NCBI GenBank assembly: GCA_015039465.1
Contig: MU130542.1
Span: forward strand, 105,149 to 169,148
From: Phlegmacium glaucopus
Taxonomy: Eukaryota > Basidiomycota > Agaricomycetes > Agaricales > Cortinariaceae
Length of the DNA: 64,000 nucleotides
Direction of reading: 5' to 3'
The notes beneath the pieces are model-generated. The model saw only the letters and a list, made by a program, of their open reading frames with translations, did no database searches and was not told the origin of the DNA. The stretch's first letter is position 1, and each line of letters starts with the position of its first letter. Position numbers and translations under genes: made by a program. Below, piece after piece: positions 23,777-35,436 of this stretch.

Positions 23777-24210
23777 GTTTTTGCTGATGGACTAGTGATG
23801 GCTGTAGTAGTGATTACGGGAAAAAATAAAATAAAATAATAGTATTCATCATAATTCACAACTAATGTACAGTTCGTAAATACGGCTTGATGGCATCCTT
23901 TATATGGTACGGTACGGGTAGCTCATGTACCGGCAGCCATAAACCATATTCCGTGTACAAATATTGAACAGATCGAGAATTGCATTACAGGCTGGGGACG
24001 GCGCACAAGAAGCGGCATCTGATTCAAATTATTTGGATCCGTGAGCAGTACAGGACGCTGGACACCAGTTGGTTTCGTTCCTACGCAAGGTCAGATTCAA
24101 AAGCCCGGATAAGCGTGAACAGCAGGTTTTTGATTCTATTCACGCACCAAAAAAAAAAAAAAATTTAGAACCCGACATTGACAGAATATGAGCAGAGAAA
24201 AACATAAGAC
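23777..24210. other. Gene-free AT-rich stretch
   Basis: Contains an A14 run near 24149 and nothing else recognisable. Confidence 0.5.
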
Positions 24211-24760
24211 TCACTCTAAAAGTGAAAATCGAACCCTATCATCCACCCACGCCATATCCGTCACCTCTGGATGGTCATCTGCGCAGTCATAAGCGTATTC
24301 CCAGTTACATTCACATTTGAGGTAATGGAAGATATCTGTATCGTTGTCGAGCTGGCTTGAAGTGAGCTCAGGATAATCAGTGAGTTCGTTTAGCAGGATG
24401 GAGATGTTGTTCTTGGAGGTGTGCGGTTTGTACAGCGAGTAGAGGAATACATTGAAAGGAAGCCCATGACAGATGCTTTGGACTCGGATAATTTCGTGGT
24501 CCTGCTCCCAAGTTTGATGGGATACTTGTGGGACAGACCGAATCCGACAAGTCCTCCTTTGGGAAGGAATGAATTGTTTGCTAAGAGAGCCGCTAATCCA
24601 GCTTTGATCTGAGGAGACACAGTGATAACAGAACGCAGAGGATGGTCGATGAAGCACAGATTGTAGGTGAGGGTGATGCAATAGCCAGAGGTGAAAACGG
24701 CGACTTCGTGCCAAACATGGCATCACTGCGCGGGGTATCCGTACATTTTGAAGAACTCTC
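24211..24760 (-). pseudogene. 2-oxoglutarate/Fe(II) oxygenase-like fragment
   Basis: Read downward, one frame gives HEVAVFTSGYCITLTYNL (the HE..SG.R.TLTYNL block around the distal iron ligand of fungal prolyl-4-hydroxylase-like proteins). It is followed by LLANNSFLPKGGLVGFGLSH and YPIKLG; the continuation appears in a different frame (NNISILLNELTDYPE). The usual arginine of SGYR is replaced by Cys, the N-terminal catalytic part is missing, and a frame change is needed. It is therefore a relic. Confidence 0.5.
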
Positions 24761-24930
24761 CTGGCCCTGAATAGTGTGTATCAAGGTTAGAGGAAAATAA
24801 AACACAAAATACCTACCATATACATTGAAAGTTCAGGTTCGAACTTCGGTTCAGAACTGGACTGTGGCAACACTATAAAGGGGCTAAATTCCGATCATGG
24901 CAATGCTCGATATAGGCCTCTTCCATGCAG

Positions 24931-25971
24931 GAAAATAGAAAATGACAGAATAGCACATCAGAAGGTGGTAAAAGCCTAAAGGAAGAAAAAATCCCTTCAT
25001 CGCTGTTGATGAACGTCAGTGCGTTGCGCAGAGAAAGTAAGAAAGATTCCACTGGCACATTTCGAACAGAGAAGTAGCGCTGCCCAAGGGTAAGTACGTG
25101 TTTCAGAGCTATACCTACTCTTCCGATCTTTTACTTACATCGCTATTGCGCCCCAGAAACCCAAATACTATTCGTAGCTCTGCAAACAGAGAAGAAATAA
25201 CAACAGGTTGTACAAAGGACGTGAAAAATACCAATACCTCGCAGATTTCCATTAAGTTCTGGTTTGAGCAAGACATTGAATTTCTTACATAACCCATCCA
25301 TATCTAGTTTACATACCTTCTTCATTCAAACTGCTCGACATCGGCTGTGCCACTGTGCTCACTACTTACACTTGGATTTTTAATGATGTGCTAGACCATC
25401 ATACATTCATTCCATTCATTCATTAGGATCCGACCATGAGGATATAGAAGACCCCAAGTCGGCAGCGCTGCATGCTATGCCAGAGATCACCTATGGTAGC
25501 ATACATCTCTGTCAGCAAGGAGTTTGATCCCTATCTACAGTTTATGCATTCACATGTAAATTGCAGGCATGGTATCGGAAGTTTTTGAACACCCATTCGA
25601 CTTGACCAAAGTTTGTCTCCAATCTCATATCCTCGACGAGATGGTGTGGTTCAATGGGCCTATTGATCGCCTTACGAAAACATGGAAAATAGAAGGTATA
25701 AGAGGGTTGTACAGAGTGCGCTAGTTTTGTCTCTGATATTTCGAGCTTTCCTGCTCATTGGTCTTCCAGCACCTATTTTCGGTGCTATGGTGGAGAACGT
25801 GTCTTTGTTCTTGTCATACGGTGAAATTCAAAGTTTAATCCGTCGTATATCCCATCGAGCACCACAAGAGAAACTTCCTTTATACCACTTGGCTCTTGCA
25901 GCTGCTGGAGCAGGTGCTATCACCAGCTTTCTCTTGTGAGTTGATTTATCTTCCTCAGAATTCTGCCTTTA
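24931..25971 (+). repeat. Block A, right arm of the inverted duplication
   Basis: Reverse complement of 18929-19971 with few differences. It ends abruptly at CTGCCTTTA, where block C begins, inside what is an intron in the left copy. Confidence 0.9.
25432..25938 (+). pseudogene. Mitochondrial carrier fragment, copy 2
   Basis: Exons encode PKSAALHAMPEITY, then GMVSEVFEHPFDLTKV and GLPAPIFGAMVENVSLFLSY through GAITSFLL, as in copy 1. The exon with PIELVK is lost at the block A/C junction, so this copy is even shorter. Only two of the six expected membrane helices plus part of a third can be made. Confidence 0.75.
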
Positions 25972-26214
25972 ATGCGGAGCGAAGCCACCAATGAACGAAT
26001 ATCGGGTGGTTCAGGACAGAATAAAACGCAAATTGTGGATGTAAGGACTGTCTTGTCGAAAGATCTTTTGTGAGGGCCTTACGTTACTGAAATAGGGTAC
26101 TTTATCCTTCGTTTATTTTTTTTCCCTTTATATTTAATCCTATCGCACCAACACTCCTTCGTAATTATCTCGATTGGACCTGACATGGGATTAGTTAGAT
26201 ATTTTTGTATTAAT
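25972..26214 (+). repeat. Block C, left copy (inverted relative to 33917-34172)
   Basis: Starts TGCGGAGCGAAGCCAC and runs through GATATTTTTGTATTAAT. The same order appears reverse-complemented at 33917-34172 with about 90% identity and one ~25-bp insertion on the right. They could be terminal inverted repeats of a ~8.2-kb unit. I see no clear target duplication. Confidence 0.8.
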
Positions 26215-27098
26215 AATTGTAATAATTGTAATCCAACCCTTAATATATTTTGTATCAATACGAAAGAATACGAACCATCGAGCCCTTATGGATCATTTCA
26301 AATCCAAGCGGCAATGTGTGACCCTAGGTGGCGGCTCCTAGCACCAAGAGTAGCCCAATCCCAAAAAAAGCCCATCCGATTTGTGTAGCGTTTTAGCTGT
26401 TCGTTTCTTCCTCCATTTGAAATTGTTCCGCAATTTGGACTTTGACTCTGCCACCCCTTTACATCCCTACTCCACTTTACCCTTCTGTTCACGCCCCTTG
26501 GGCCCTGATAATGCCATAAGCATGAATCTTTCACCCGTCGGACCTGTCAACAACGCTACTTCCCACCATTCTCCCCGGGCCAGAAGTGTGACAGTTGCAG
26601 GGCACCAACAGCTTAACCCAAGGAGCTCTCCAGGTGTCAACTCCGAGTACATCAACAACATACCGCATGTACCAGGCTCCACGGTATGTCTGTGTTCTTC
26701 GCGTCACCTCAAAACAAGATTGTTCCCGAGGACCCAGCACGGTCGGATTCCCCTCCCCGACCCTTCCAAACATGACTCAATGACATGTTTTATGACTGCG
26801 ATGGGACCACCACGTAGCTGTGCACCAAGCGCGACTGCCGCTATTGCAGTGGCAAGCGTTATTAGTGAAGAGCGAGGAGAGCCAATACCCCGAACAACCC
26901 AGCTCGATAAGGAGGTAGCATCAACTGGTTGGAATCAATTATCCGGCATGCATTTCTTATGTAGCTACTTTGCAAAGGACATTTACTGAATGGTTTTGGG
27001 ACATCAAGGTCCAGGTGTAGCCAGTATAAGGGATGAGTGGATGCGTCTCCCCCCTCTCCGGCACTTTGGGGTTCCTGGTGAGGTCATTAGTTTTGCTC
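26215..27098. other. Stretch without a recognised gene
   Basis: A plus-strand frame of about 200 codons (26381-26989) is open, but its composition and lack of motifs do not support a gene. It may be decayed downstream sequence of the ATG22-like fragment. Confidence 0.4.
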
Positions 27099-27159
27099 TA
27101 TTTGAACTTTACTAGCATGTATATTAGATAAATAAATACCAGAAGGGGGAGATCGAGTT

Positions 27160-27990
27160 CACGCACCCAATTTTGGTCGTCCAGATGCCCAACATGCCCC
27201 AGCAAGGTATTCACATGGTAATGATGTTCGTCACGATGAACTAGCGCAATGGAGATCGGATCCCAGACGGGCGTGAAGTGAATGTAGCGAAACATACCAT
27301 TTTTTTTTGTGCTGACTTTGAAATGCCTCTGGAAGTACCAAAATCCAAGTGTTCTCATCGTTGAGGCGATGGCTTGTGCGAGTCCATGGTGGGTGTTTTT
27401 CAAGAAGCTGAACGAAAATTTGTCGTTCTGGCATATCGAGACCAATGTACTGGTTGTGTTGAGGCCCTGTTGGAAATTTGTTGTAATTAACACAAAAAAA
27501 AGAGAGGGTTCATGGGACACATACATCGGCGAGGAGGAAGAAAGTGAAGAGGTAGATGAACGTGTAGGGCAACCGCTTGTACTGTTTGCAAGCCGCCCAA
27601 ATCTGATGGAACGAGAAGAATTTGTATATATCTTGTTTTTTTTGAGAGAAACAACACACAAACCTATTTCCGGTGAGGTAAGTTTCACCTCTTGGAAGAG
27701 GAGGACCAGGGCGTGGTTGCTGGAAGATAACTAAAGATAAAGAATAAGGCGAGATAGTCGTTTGCGAGCTGGCCGATGAACGTACACCACCATATACCAG
27801 TTAAGACGTTGTCCTGCAGAATGAAAACATAAGACGCAGAAAGAGAGACAAGAAGCAACCCACAGAACTAGGGTGTAATGGTTAACCTTCGGATGGTTGG
27901 CCAACGGTAGTAAAATTGACAGATTCTAACACCGATGTACCCAATGTTGCAGTGCGTCTGACAACTGATAGTTAGACTTTGGGAATTAAA
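27160..27990 (-). pseudogene. ATG22-like (vacuolar amino-acid effluxer type MFS) fragment
   Basis: Read downward, exons give DNVLTGIWWCTFIGQ, then QQPRPGPPLPRGE, then LPYTFIYLFTFFLLADGLNT (split by an intron inside ADGLNT). They continue with TSTLVSICQNDKFSFSFL, LAQAIASTMRTLGFWYFQR and KVSTKK, and after another gap CWGMLGIWTTKIG. The series matches the ATG22-like family of major-facilitator proteins. A TGA interrupts the VTNIITM...IPCWGM segment, and both ends of the gene are missing. Confidence 0.7.
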
Positions 27991-28794
27991 ATAAGAGAGG
28001 CTCTCAAAACCTATGGCGCTGATGTTGCTGATGTGGTTCTTTCTAAACTTTCCTCAATTTCGTATTCCTCTTGTGGGATATGCCCAATTTCGTACCGATC
28101 TCAAAGTTGGCGAGAGTGTGATGTATTACAAGCAAGGTTATCACTGTTGTAGTAAACTTTGAAGAGGGATATTTCAACTGCGTTGTAGTGCATGAAGGAG
28201 AAACTAAACGCACAATAATAACTCCACAATTATATTCTGCTGACAATCGGCTCGTCTTTGCGGATAGAGGATATGAAGTTTGACCTATTCACACCATTTC
28301 CTTTGGCGTCCGTAGACCTAGTTTTGTTGTCGACCCTGCCTGTGATCCCTGCTCCTCAAATTCTGCCAGTATATCATTGCCGTCGGTGTGAGACATCATA
28401 CGCAAAGACCGGTATGCAGAGATTCTCCTTCCTTATTTAAAGTTGGATGACAATAATGCTGGGAGTTCGGTGCAGCAGAAAGGCTCCAAGTCCAGAGGCA
28501 AGAAGGCTGTAAGTCCCTTTGTGAGCCTTGTGATCATGCTTCTTGGCTTCCGAGATGCACTTTGAACGACGCGAGAAAGCACCTTTCACATTGTGTGGTC
28601 CAAATCCTTCATAGCAAAGAATGGAGGGATGTGGATGGAAGCTCGACAACAGATGAAAGACAACTAGTTCCAACCACCTGGTCAGAGAACTCAGTCACAC
28701 TTGTCACGACCTGCTCAATCAGATCTTCTTGATGTTGAATGTATTAATTCCTGTCCCTATATGTCAACCTCACGCCGTTAATGTACCGATCAAC
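27991..28794. other. Stretch without a recognised gene
   Basis: Short frames only; the minus-strand part next to 28000 may be decayed upstream exons of the ATG22-like fragment. Confidence 0.4.
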
Positions 28795-29630
28795 ATAGGC
28801 ACACTCTGCTCTTCGTCTTGCCTTCCATGATGCTATTGGGTTCTCCGTAAATGGTATGTTGTCTCGACGTTCTTTGCAATTCTAAACAATAATCTATATT
28901 CTTTAAATGGAAAGTTAGTAGCTTTACTATTCTCGCCGTTCAATCTCTTTTAACCCTGTTTACCTATCACTCAGAGGCGGAGGAACTGATGGTTCCATCC
29001 TTGTTTTCAACGGGACCAAAACTACATACCGTAAGTGGTAAATAATATTTGTGTGTCTCCAAACTACATGTTTCTCCCAGATGCCAACATCAGGTACAAA
29101 TTACTTTCCATAACCTGTATTTGTTATTTGACAATTTAGTATCGCAGAATCAACGATATAACTGCCCGTCAATTCCCAATTTTCCAGCAGAGTGGACTGA
29201 GTGCTGGTGATTCGTTAGTACTTCCTGATGATGACTACTCACAGGGTTAGCGAAATGTTGTCTACCTAGCGTCCACCGGATCTCACTGTTCCTGAACCCA
29301 CAGGTCCGATTTAAATGTCTATATATGTCATTTTGTTAGTTCTGACTAAGCGTCACCGCTATCATTGTGAGATTTGCCGATGCTGGCTTCAATATGCATG
29401 AAATCATCATATTGCTTGCATCTCACACATTTTCTGCTGCTGTACGTTCCAAACCATTTTTACATTTAATATCAATACTGAAAGTCAGTATAGGACAAAG
29501 TTGATCTAGTAAATAAGGATGCACCCTGTTCTGCTTATTGATTTGACTATTAATCCTTCTGCATTTATAGACGATCCCAGGAAACATACCAGGTGTTTCT
29601 GATTTCAAATTTAGTTGTCCGCCATACAAT
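28795..29630 (+). pseudogene. Class II (lignin-modifying type) haem peroxidase, fragmentary
   Basis: Exon-like blocks in order: AHSALRLAFHDAIGFS (distal His and Arg region), GGGTDGSILVFNGTKT (calcium-binding region), INDITARQFPIFQQSGLSAGD, VRFADAGFNMHEIIILLASH (proximal His region) and TIPGNIPGVSDFKF. The order and spacing match basidiomycete manganese/versatile/lignin peroxidases, which are secreted haem enzymes. Signal peptide, N-terminal disulphide region and C-terminus are absent, and the exact subfamily cannot be told. It is a relic captured between block-C copies. Confidence 0.75.
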
Positions 29631-29951
29631 AGATATGAGCAATACTTTGAGGATACTTCACCCTAAGATTGAAAATGCAAAGTAGGGATTTACTGAAGGT
29701 TTGATCAGGTCAGGATCTTGGTGCAAGGCAGTGAATACAACAAATTTTAAACTTTTCAGGTTACATAGGCAGGTGGAAAGGGAAATGAAATGAAAGAACA
29801 GTTTGTAAAGCAATTGATTAGCTTGGCCAATGGGTGTTATCAAATCATAGCTCTCTAGGGCCAGATATTTATCAACTTTCAGAATTTACAAAGAAATAGT
29901 AAAGTTTTTAAAGAAGCTATTGTTAGAGGATGGGATTTGTAGCTAGTAAAA
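29631..29951. other. Non-coding stretch between the peroxidase relic and the next gene
   Basis: No conserved feature; presumably the 3' flank of the minus-strand gene that follows. Confidence 0.5.
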
Positions 29952-32900
29952 TCAAGGAGATTGAGCTGGTGGGCTATCACTAGAGCCAGTGTTGGCTGCA
30001 TCTTCTTGATCCATGTCATGGTCCTCCCCTGAATCTGGTGCCCATACCTGTTCCTTCTCTTTTCCTTTACCCACATAAGCATTCCCCATTACCTCATCAG
30101 AAGATGAATTAGTACCATGATGCTTGCCTCTTTTTTTTGGAGAAACACTTTCAGAGGAGAGAACTCTGGGATGCTTCTGAGTAGATCCACTAGGACCAAA
30201 GTGTTCAATAGCCTCATCTTCTGCAACTCTGGCACGCTTCTGGGTGGATCCACTGGGATCAAAGTGTTCAATAGCCTCATCTTCTGCCACTGTGTTTCTT
30301 TTACTGGCACGTTTCTTTGCCTTGTCATCAATTACTTTCTGTGCCTTGATCTCTTGTTTCCTCTGCTCCTGCTCAATGGCCTGATTCCCAAATGAGCCTT
30401 TCAAGACATGTTCATATGCTTTTGACATGCCATCGCTCCCATACCACTCACAGCGCTGGAGCTGGCTCATGACCTCTATATTTGGAAGAGGGAAGCTGAT
30501 GTCCAGACGACTTTTGAGGATGTGATCCAACTCGCTCCTATTGATCTGCTCAGGAGGAAGATAGTTCTTGTGCTGTTCAAATTGGAAGGCCTGGTGAACA
30601 CATTCTTTGGCCAATGTCTAGAGTGGACTGTGTTAGCATTTCTGCAATATCCACAGAATTGATGAATATTGCTGATTAACATACCTGATAAAATTCCTCT
30701 AATTTTGTGATGACATCATAACTGATGTATTTCTGACCATCATGATTGTATACAGCTATGTCCTCAACCACCTTGGTGATTTGTTTCAATCCTGCACGAT
30801 ATCGTTCATTTATTGCTGAAGTGCTCTGAGCCATAGTGGCTCCAAGAAGAGTGCCAATGGACTGCTTGCAAAGTGATTGTTGGAGAATGACCTGGGTTTG
30901 GTTTCGGACACGATCTTCTTCCTGTGAAACACCATGCCAAGGCTGAAATGATGGTGCAATCTTGTGAAGAAGACCCAAAATCTTGGAAAACAGGGCCCAG
31001 ACAATGTCCTCACCAAGATACTGCTGGTAGACACCTTTGTCTCTATGAAGCTGCATGGTGGATATTGCAACTCCAATGTGGTGTTGGTGAGGTGTGCTGG
31101 AGAATTGTGCTGACCATGGATAATGAGATGACAGCAGAATCTGCAGGCATTGTTATATCTCTGCCTTATGTTCATCAGTGAGCTTGTTGGTTTTTGAAAA
31201 TTCAAAGTGTGCCTCAAGAATGTTGGGCATAGCAGCAGATGATGGAGGCAATACACAACCATATTTCTTGGGGTTAACACTGTCCCCATCAAGAAAGCTG
31301 AGTTGTTCCTTTGACAAGCCTTTTGTGAGCTTGACCTCAATTTCACGCTGTTCTTTTACCCATATATTTAGCACCTCTACCAGTCCAAGAGCAAGATGCA
31401 CATCCATTGATTGGCTGTCTGGCTTTACATCAGCAGCTTTGAGTGGCTCCCAGGAGTTTTTCCGCTGAGAGTGCAGTGTTTTAACTGCAGAGATGACTGT
31501 ATATCTTGCAAGGAAGAGACTAGCCCATATCTGGAAGTTGGTTAGTCTACACAGATAACTGGAAGAAAGGGAATCCATACCTCAGAAATTGTTTCATCAA
31601 TTTCAGGAGTGTTCATAATCCAATCATCATCAGAGGAAATTCCACCAGTAGGCATAGTTGCAAAATTGTTGAAGAGTTCAAAGATATCAAAAGGAGCAGT
31701 GAATTTCTTCTTGTATCCATATCGCATAGCAATGGTGGGTTCAAACAAAGCCAAGAACTAGAGAAATAAGAGAATCAGAAACATTTATCAATAAGAATTG
31801 GTGAGTATTGTACTAAAATATTCAAGGAATTCATGAATATTGCAAGGAAATATTCAAGGAATTGGTGAATATTGCAAGGAAATATTCAAGGAATTTGTGA
31901 ATATTGCTGAAAATACACACCTCAAACATAGGCCCTTCCCATTTATACAGGTCTTGCCCAAGGTCCTGAATGAATGTGTTACAGGCAAGAGGAATTGGGA
32001 CATTGAGTTTTGAAATAGATGGGTACTCTTGACATGCTTTGTCAAGAATATATGTAATGCGATCAACCAACACTGAAAAGTGGGCACGATACTCTTGAGG
32101 CCTGTTTGGACCTTGGGCCCATTCAGTGAGTTTTTCAAGAACATCCACACGATAGACAGCAAAAGATGTTGTCCAATTTCCCCTTTCCTCTCCTTTAACC
32201 TTAATACTGCCATCAGGGGCTCCAAATGCCAGAAATACCAGTGCCAAATGAGTTCTATAGGCATCATCAATAATGTCGTGGAATGAGGTATCAAGGAAGC
32301 CAAATGCATATTGAGTGGTGCAGGCCCCACAATCCTTGACATCTGTAATAGATTCAAGTTTTTGTTCAGTGGGAAAAGCAACAAATCGATATGAATCACG
32401 GGCAAAGTTGAGGAAAATGTTGAGCCAGCATGGAACCATGTTGCGCCACTTGTCCAATTTATGAAAATTTACAAGTTTGATATCCTCAAACATTGGGAGA
32501 GTCATGAGTTCAGAAAATATGAAGAGAAGGCGAGGATTTTTAATGAGTGGTCGAAGTTTGTTTTGGTCCACTTTGTCTGACCGGTTGAGTTGTGATTCCA
32601 AGAAGTCGAAACCCCTCTGAGGAGGCATGGATCGTACAGCTCTGAGGATCATCTGCAGCATATCCTGTGCTGAGTCTGGAACATGGAAATGCCCTAGATT
32701 CCTTGCCCAGAAGGCCTTGATCTCCTCTGCACGGGAATGTGAAACAATGGCATCTGGAGGAGAGTTATTCATCAAATTTGTGAATATTGCTATTAAACAT
32801 ACCATAATCTAGAACCACTGCACCCCAACCTCCCTCTTTAAACAGCTGCTCTTTCAGCTCTCCAACATTGGTGCGTGCCTCAATGATTTCAGGAGTGTCA

Positions 32901-33797
32901 TTGTCGCTGGCTACAGAAAATCCTCCCTTGAGAAGATGCTCATAGGTGTGTAGTTGAGACAGAAGCTGTTGGTGTACAACCTTCCATCCTGCAATTCTGT
33001 GATGACCATTGAAAATATAAATATTGCTGTTGTTGTGGACTTTGAAATTGATGTTGGGGAACTCATGGGATTGGTATGTTGCAAGTGTATTGGTGTTAAG
33101 AAGGGAAGGTGATACTGCAATTGTGATTGCATACTCCTGGGATTTTGGAAATATTCGATGGATTCCACCACTAGAACTCAAGAATTTTGTCACAGCTGAT
33201 TTTCCTATAGTCCTGGGATTCCATGCATGCTCCAGATATTCAGGATCATTGTCCTGTATTCCATCATCTGTCTGAACTTTATTACCCACTTCTAGAACAT
33301 ATATGGTTCCTTGTCCTTTTATAAATGATTCACAGAGTGTCTGCAAATCCTTTTCATGCTTCTGGTTTTGTTCTAAAACCTTGGCTTGCTCCACAATGTC
33401 TTCCATGTCATCATTGATTGTTCCAAGCTAAGTTATGGAAATGAGTATATAATTTCAAATAATATTGACAAAGCCCACTTTTTCAGTCACCTTGCTTGCT
33501 TTTTTGGCCTATTTCTAATCTTAACTTGCAATATTCAATAAATCTGTGGATATTTCATTTACCTTGCTTCTCAGAGGCTATATACATTAGTTCTGAGCTA
33601 TCAGATGACCCAGATATTTGTAATACATACTTTTGATGTGCTATTGGACGCTGCAGTAGATTTCTTCTATAACAATTAATTTATATCAGTAAGGGATATT
33701 TAATACCATAGAGCAGAATTGCAATATTCATGAAATTGCTGGATATTGCAGTGTGACCTGTGACATGTAACAAGTAACAGGTACTTACAGGAGGCAT
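29952..33797 (-). CDS. Large repeat-associated gene with a ParB-like GHHR domain (one premature stop)
   Basis: Eight exons, read downward: 33797-33789, 33666-33631, 33577-33563, 33427-32803, 32753-31921, 31757-31581, 31530-30685 and 30617-29952, total 3,207 bases (1,069 codons) in phase. A single in-frame TAA at 31153-31155 interrupts exon 7. Residues about 70-200 resemble the ParB/sulfiredoxin fold: NPRTIGKSAVTKFL, then AITIAVSPSLL, then NIYIFNGHHRIAGW. The middle is helical and unrecognised. The tail holds two copies of a 21-residue repeat (VAEDEAIEHF.PSGSTQK) and an acidic, Ser-rich end. I do not recognise the family; its setting suggests a mobile or selfish gene. The first three exons are tiny and the least certain. 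Confidence 0.6.
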
Positions 33798-33916
33798 TCC
33801 GTTGAAATTGTAACCAGATCAGGAAGGTGGTGGTTGAAGGTTAAGAGTAGATAACCAAATAACTGAGATTGAGCGTATATATACAAACATAGACAAATAA
33901 GTGAAAATATTGGATT

Positions 33917-34172
33917 AATACAAAAATATCCCATGTCAGGTCCAATCGAGACGTGATTGAGGCTGATCTGCTTGATAATTATGAAGGAGTGTTGGTGTGA
34001 TAGGATTAAATAAAAAGGGAAAAAAGATAAACGAAGGATAAAGTACCCTATTTCAGTAACATAACGCCCTCACAAAGGATCTTTCGACAAGACAGTCCTT
34101 ACATCCACATTTGCGTTTTATTCCGTCCCGAACCACCCAATATTCGTTCATCAGTGGCTTCGCTCTGCATTC
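33917..34172 (-). repeat. Block C, right copy
   Basis: Inverted relative to 25972-26214. It ends CTTCGCTCTGCA at 34172 and is followed by about 55 unmatched bases before block B starts. Confidence 0.8.
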
Positions 34173-34226
34173 CAGCATCACTAATGATAATCACGAATGG
34201 CACTGTTGGGTTGTCAGGTCTCATTA

Positions 34227-35436
34227 AAGTTTGAAATGTTGTCATAAGAAAAAAATTGAGAAAAGTCGTGAAGAACGTGAAAGATGTTGCATGATTAAAT
34301 TGTTGCTTGCATGGGGTGGCATTATAGATGGCAGAATTGATGAGATTGTAAGCATGGGATTCGATAAGCATAGAAATAGAGACCATTTGGGGGACTCATA
34401 CGGATGGGACGAGATGTACGATGTTGCGAAGCAGGAGTAGCACATCCACGGGGTTGAGGTCGGTTAAGTCGCAATGTTTCTCCAGGGCTAATAAAGGCAT
34501 TCGATTTATCAGTTTACTGGACACTAGGATAAGAGCAAGGAGAAATACGAACGTCATGATAACACCCTGGCCAACATTTTCCTTTTGATCCGTCGAGGAC
34601 TTTCCAGTGCTACGTTTCGACCAGCCAAGGGCGGTACTTCGAGCGGTTGATGCAACGCGAGGACGAGCCACAGGAGCTAAACCATATGCATTTCTCTCTT
34701 GGGTTCGATATCCATAGTTAGTGGTGAAAAGGATTTGATAGCATCAAGAGACGGCATGATATTCGAATTGATATTGATTTGCTGCAGAACTGGCGTAGCA
34801 ATTGAATGTTGAACCTCTACATTAGAAGGACGGGTCTGATCCGGAGGGATCGTGGTTTTCGATACTCGACTTTGAGGATAAGGCGACGGCCGTGACGAAG
34901 TCCTAACTCGACGAGAACGCAGTTCAGAGGGAAGTGGATGATAACTCTGGATGGAGTGTTCTAGAAGCACCTGCATGCTGGCTGGGCTACCAGGTGCTTG
35001 GAAAGCTGATCAATGGGTTAGATAGACAATAAGGCAGAAACAAGAGAAGGACGTACATCCATTCAAGGCCAGAGGAATCCACCTGGGATGACGAACGCGG
35101 AATTGTTACTTTAAGGAGGTACTATGCCTTGCGAGACGAAGCTGAGAACGTCGTGGTTGAGAGTAAGCGTACATGGTTGGATACTCCGTTTTCTCTTTTC
35201 ACTCTACAAAGGAAGCTGTGTCGGAATCCACAATAAAAGCAGGCTGGAGGGTTGTGGGACTGCTTTTCTTCGACAGAAGTGATTGAGCTGGACTCCATCG
35301 TCTCATACACAGACAAGCGTGAGATATGGGACTTGGAGTATCTCCGTCGGTGACCAGTGCCTCGAGCGCGAGCACGAGCCCTATTTCTTGCAGCGGTGGA
35401 CATAGGATGCGTTGCATTGGAAAGTGCGATATTGAT
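34227..35436 (-). repeat. Block B, copy 2
   Basis: Direct duplicate of 20887-22098 differing by scattered substitutions and small indels. Here it is continuous with the rest of the parent Ser-rich gene to the right, so this is probably the source copy. Confidence 0.9.

Noticed and set aside
26381..26989. 202-codon plus-strand frame as a gene
   Set aside because: No motif, no supporting intron structure, and it overlaps likely decayed ATG22-region DNA.
25972..34172. Block C copies as proven TIRs of a transposon
   Set aside because: The inverted repeats are clear but no target duplication or known transposase lies between them, so only a repeat is annotated.
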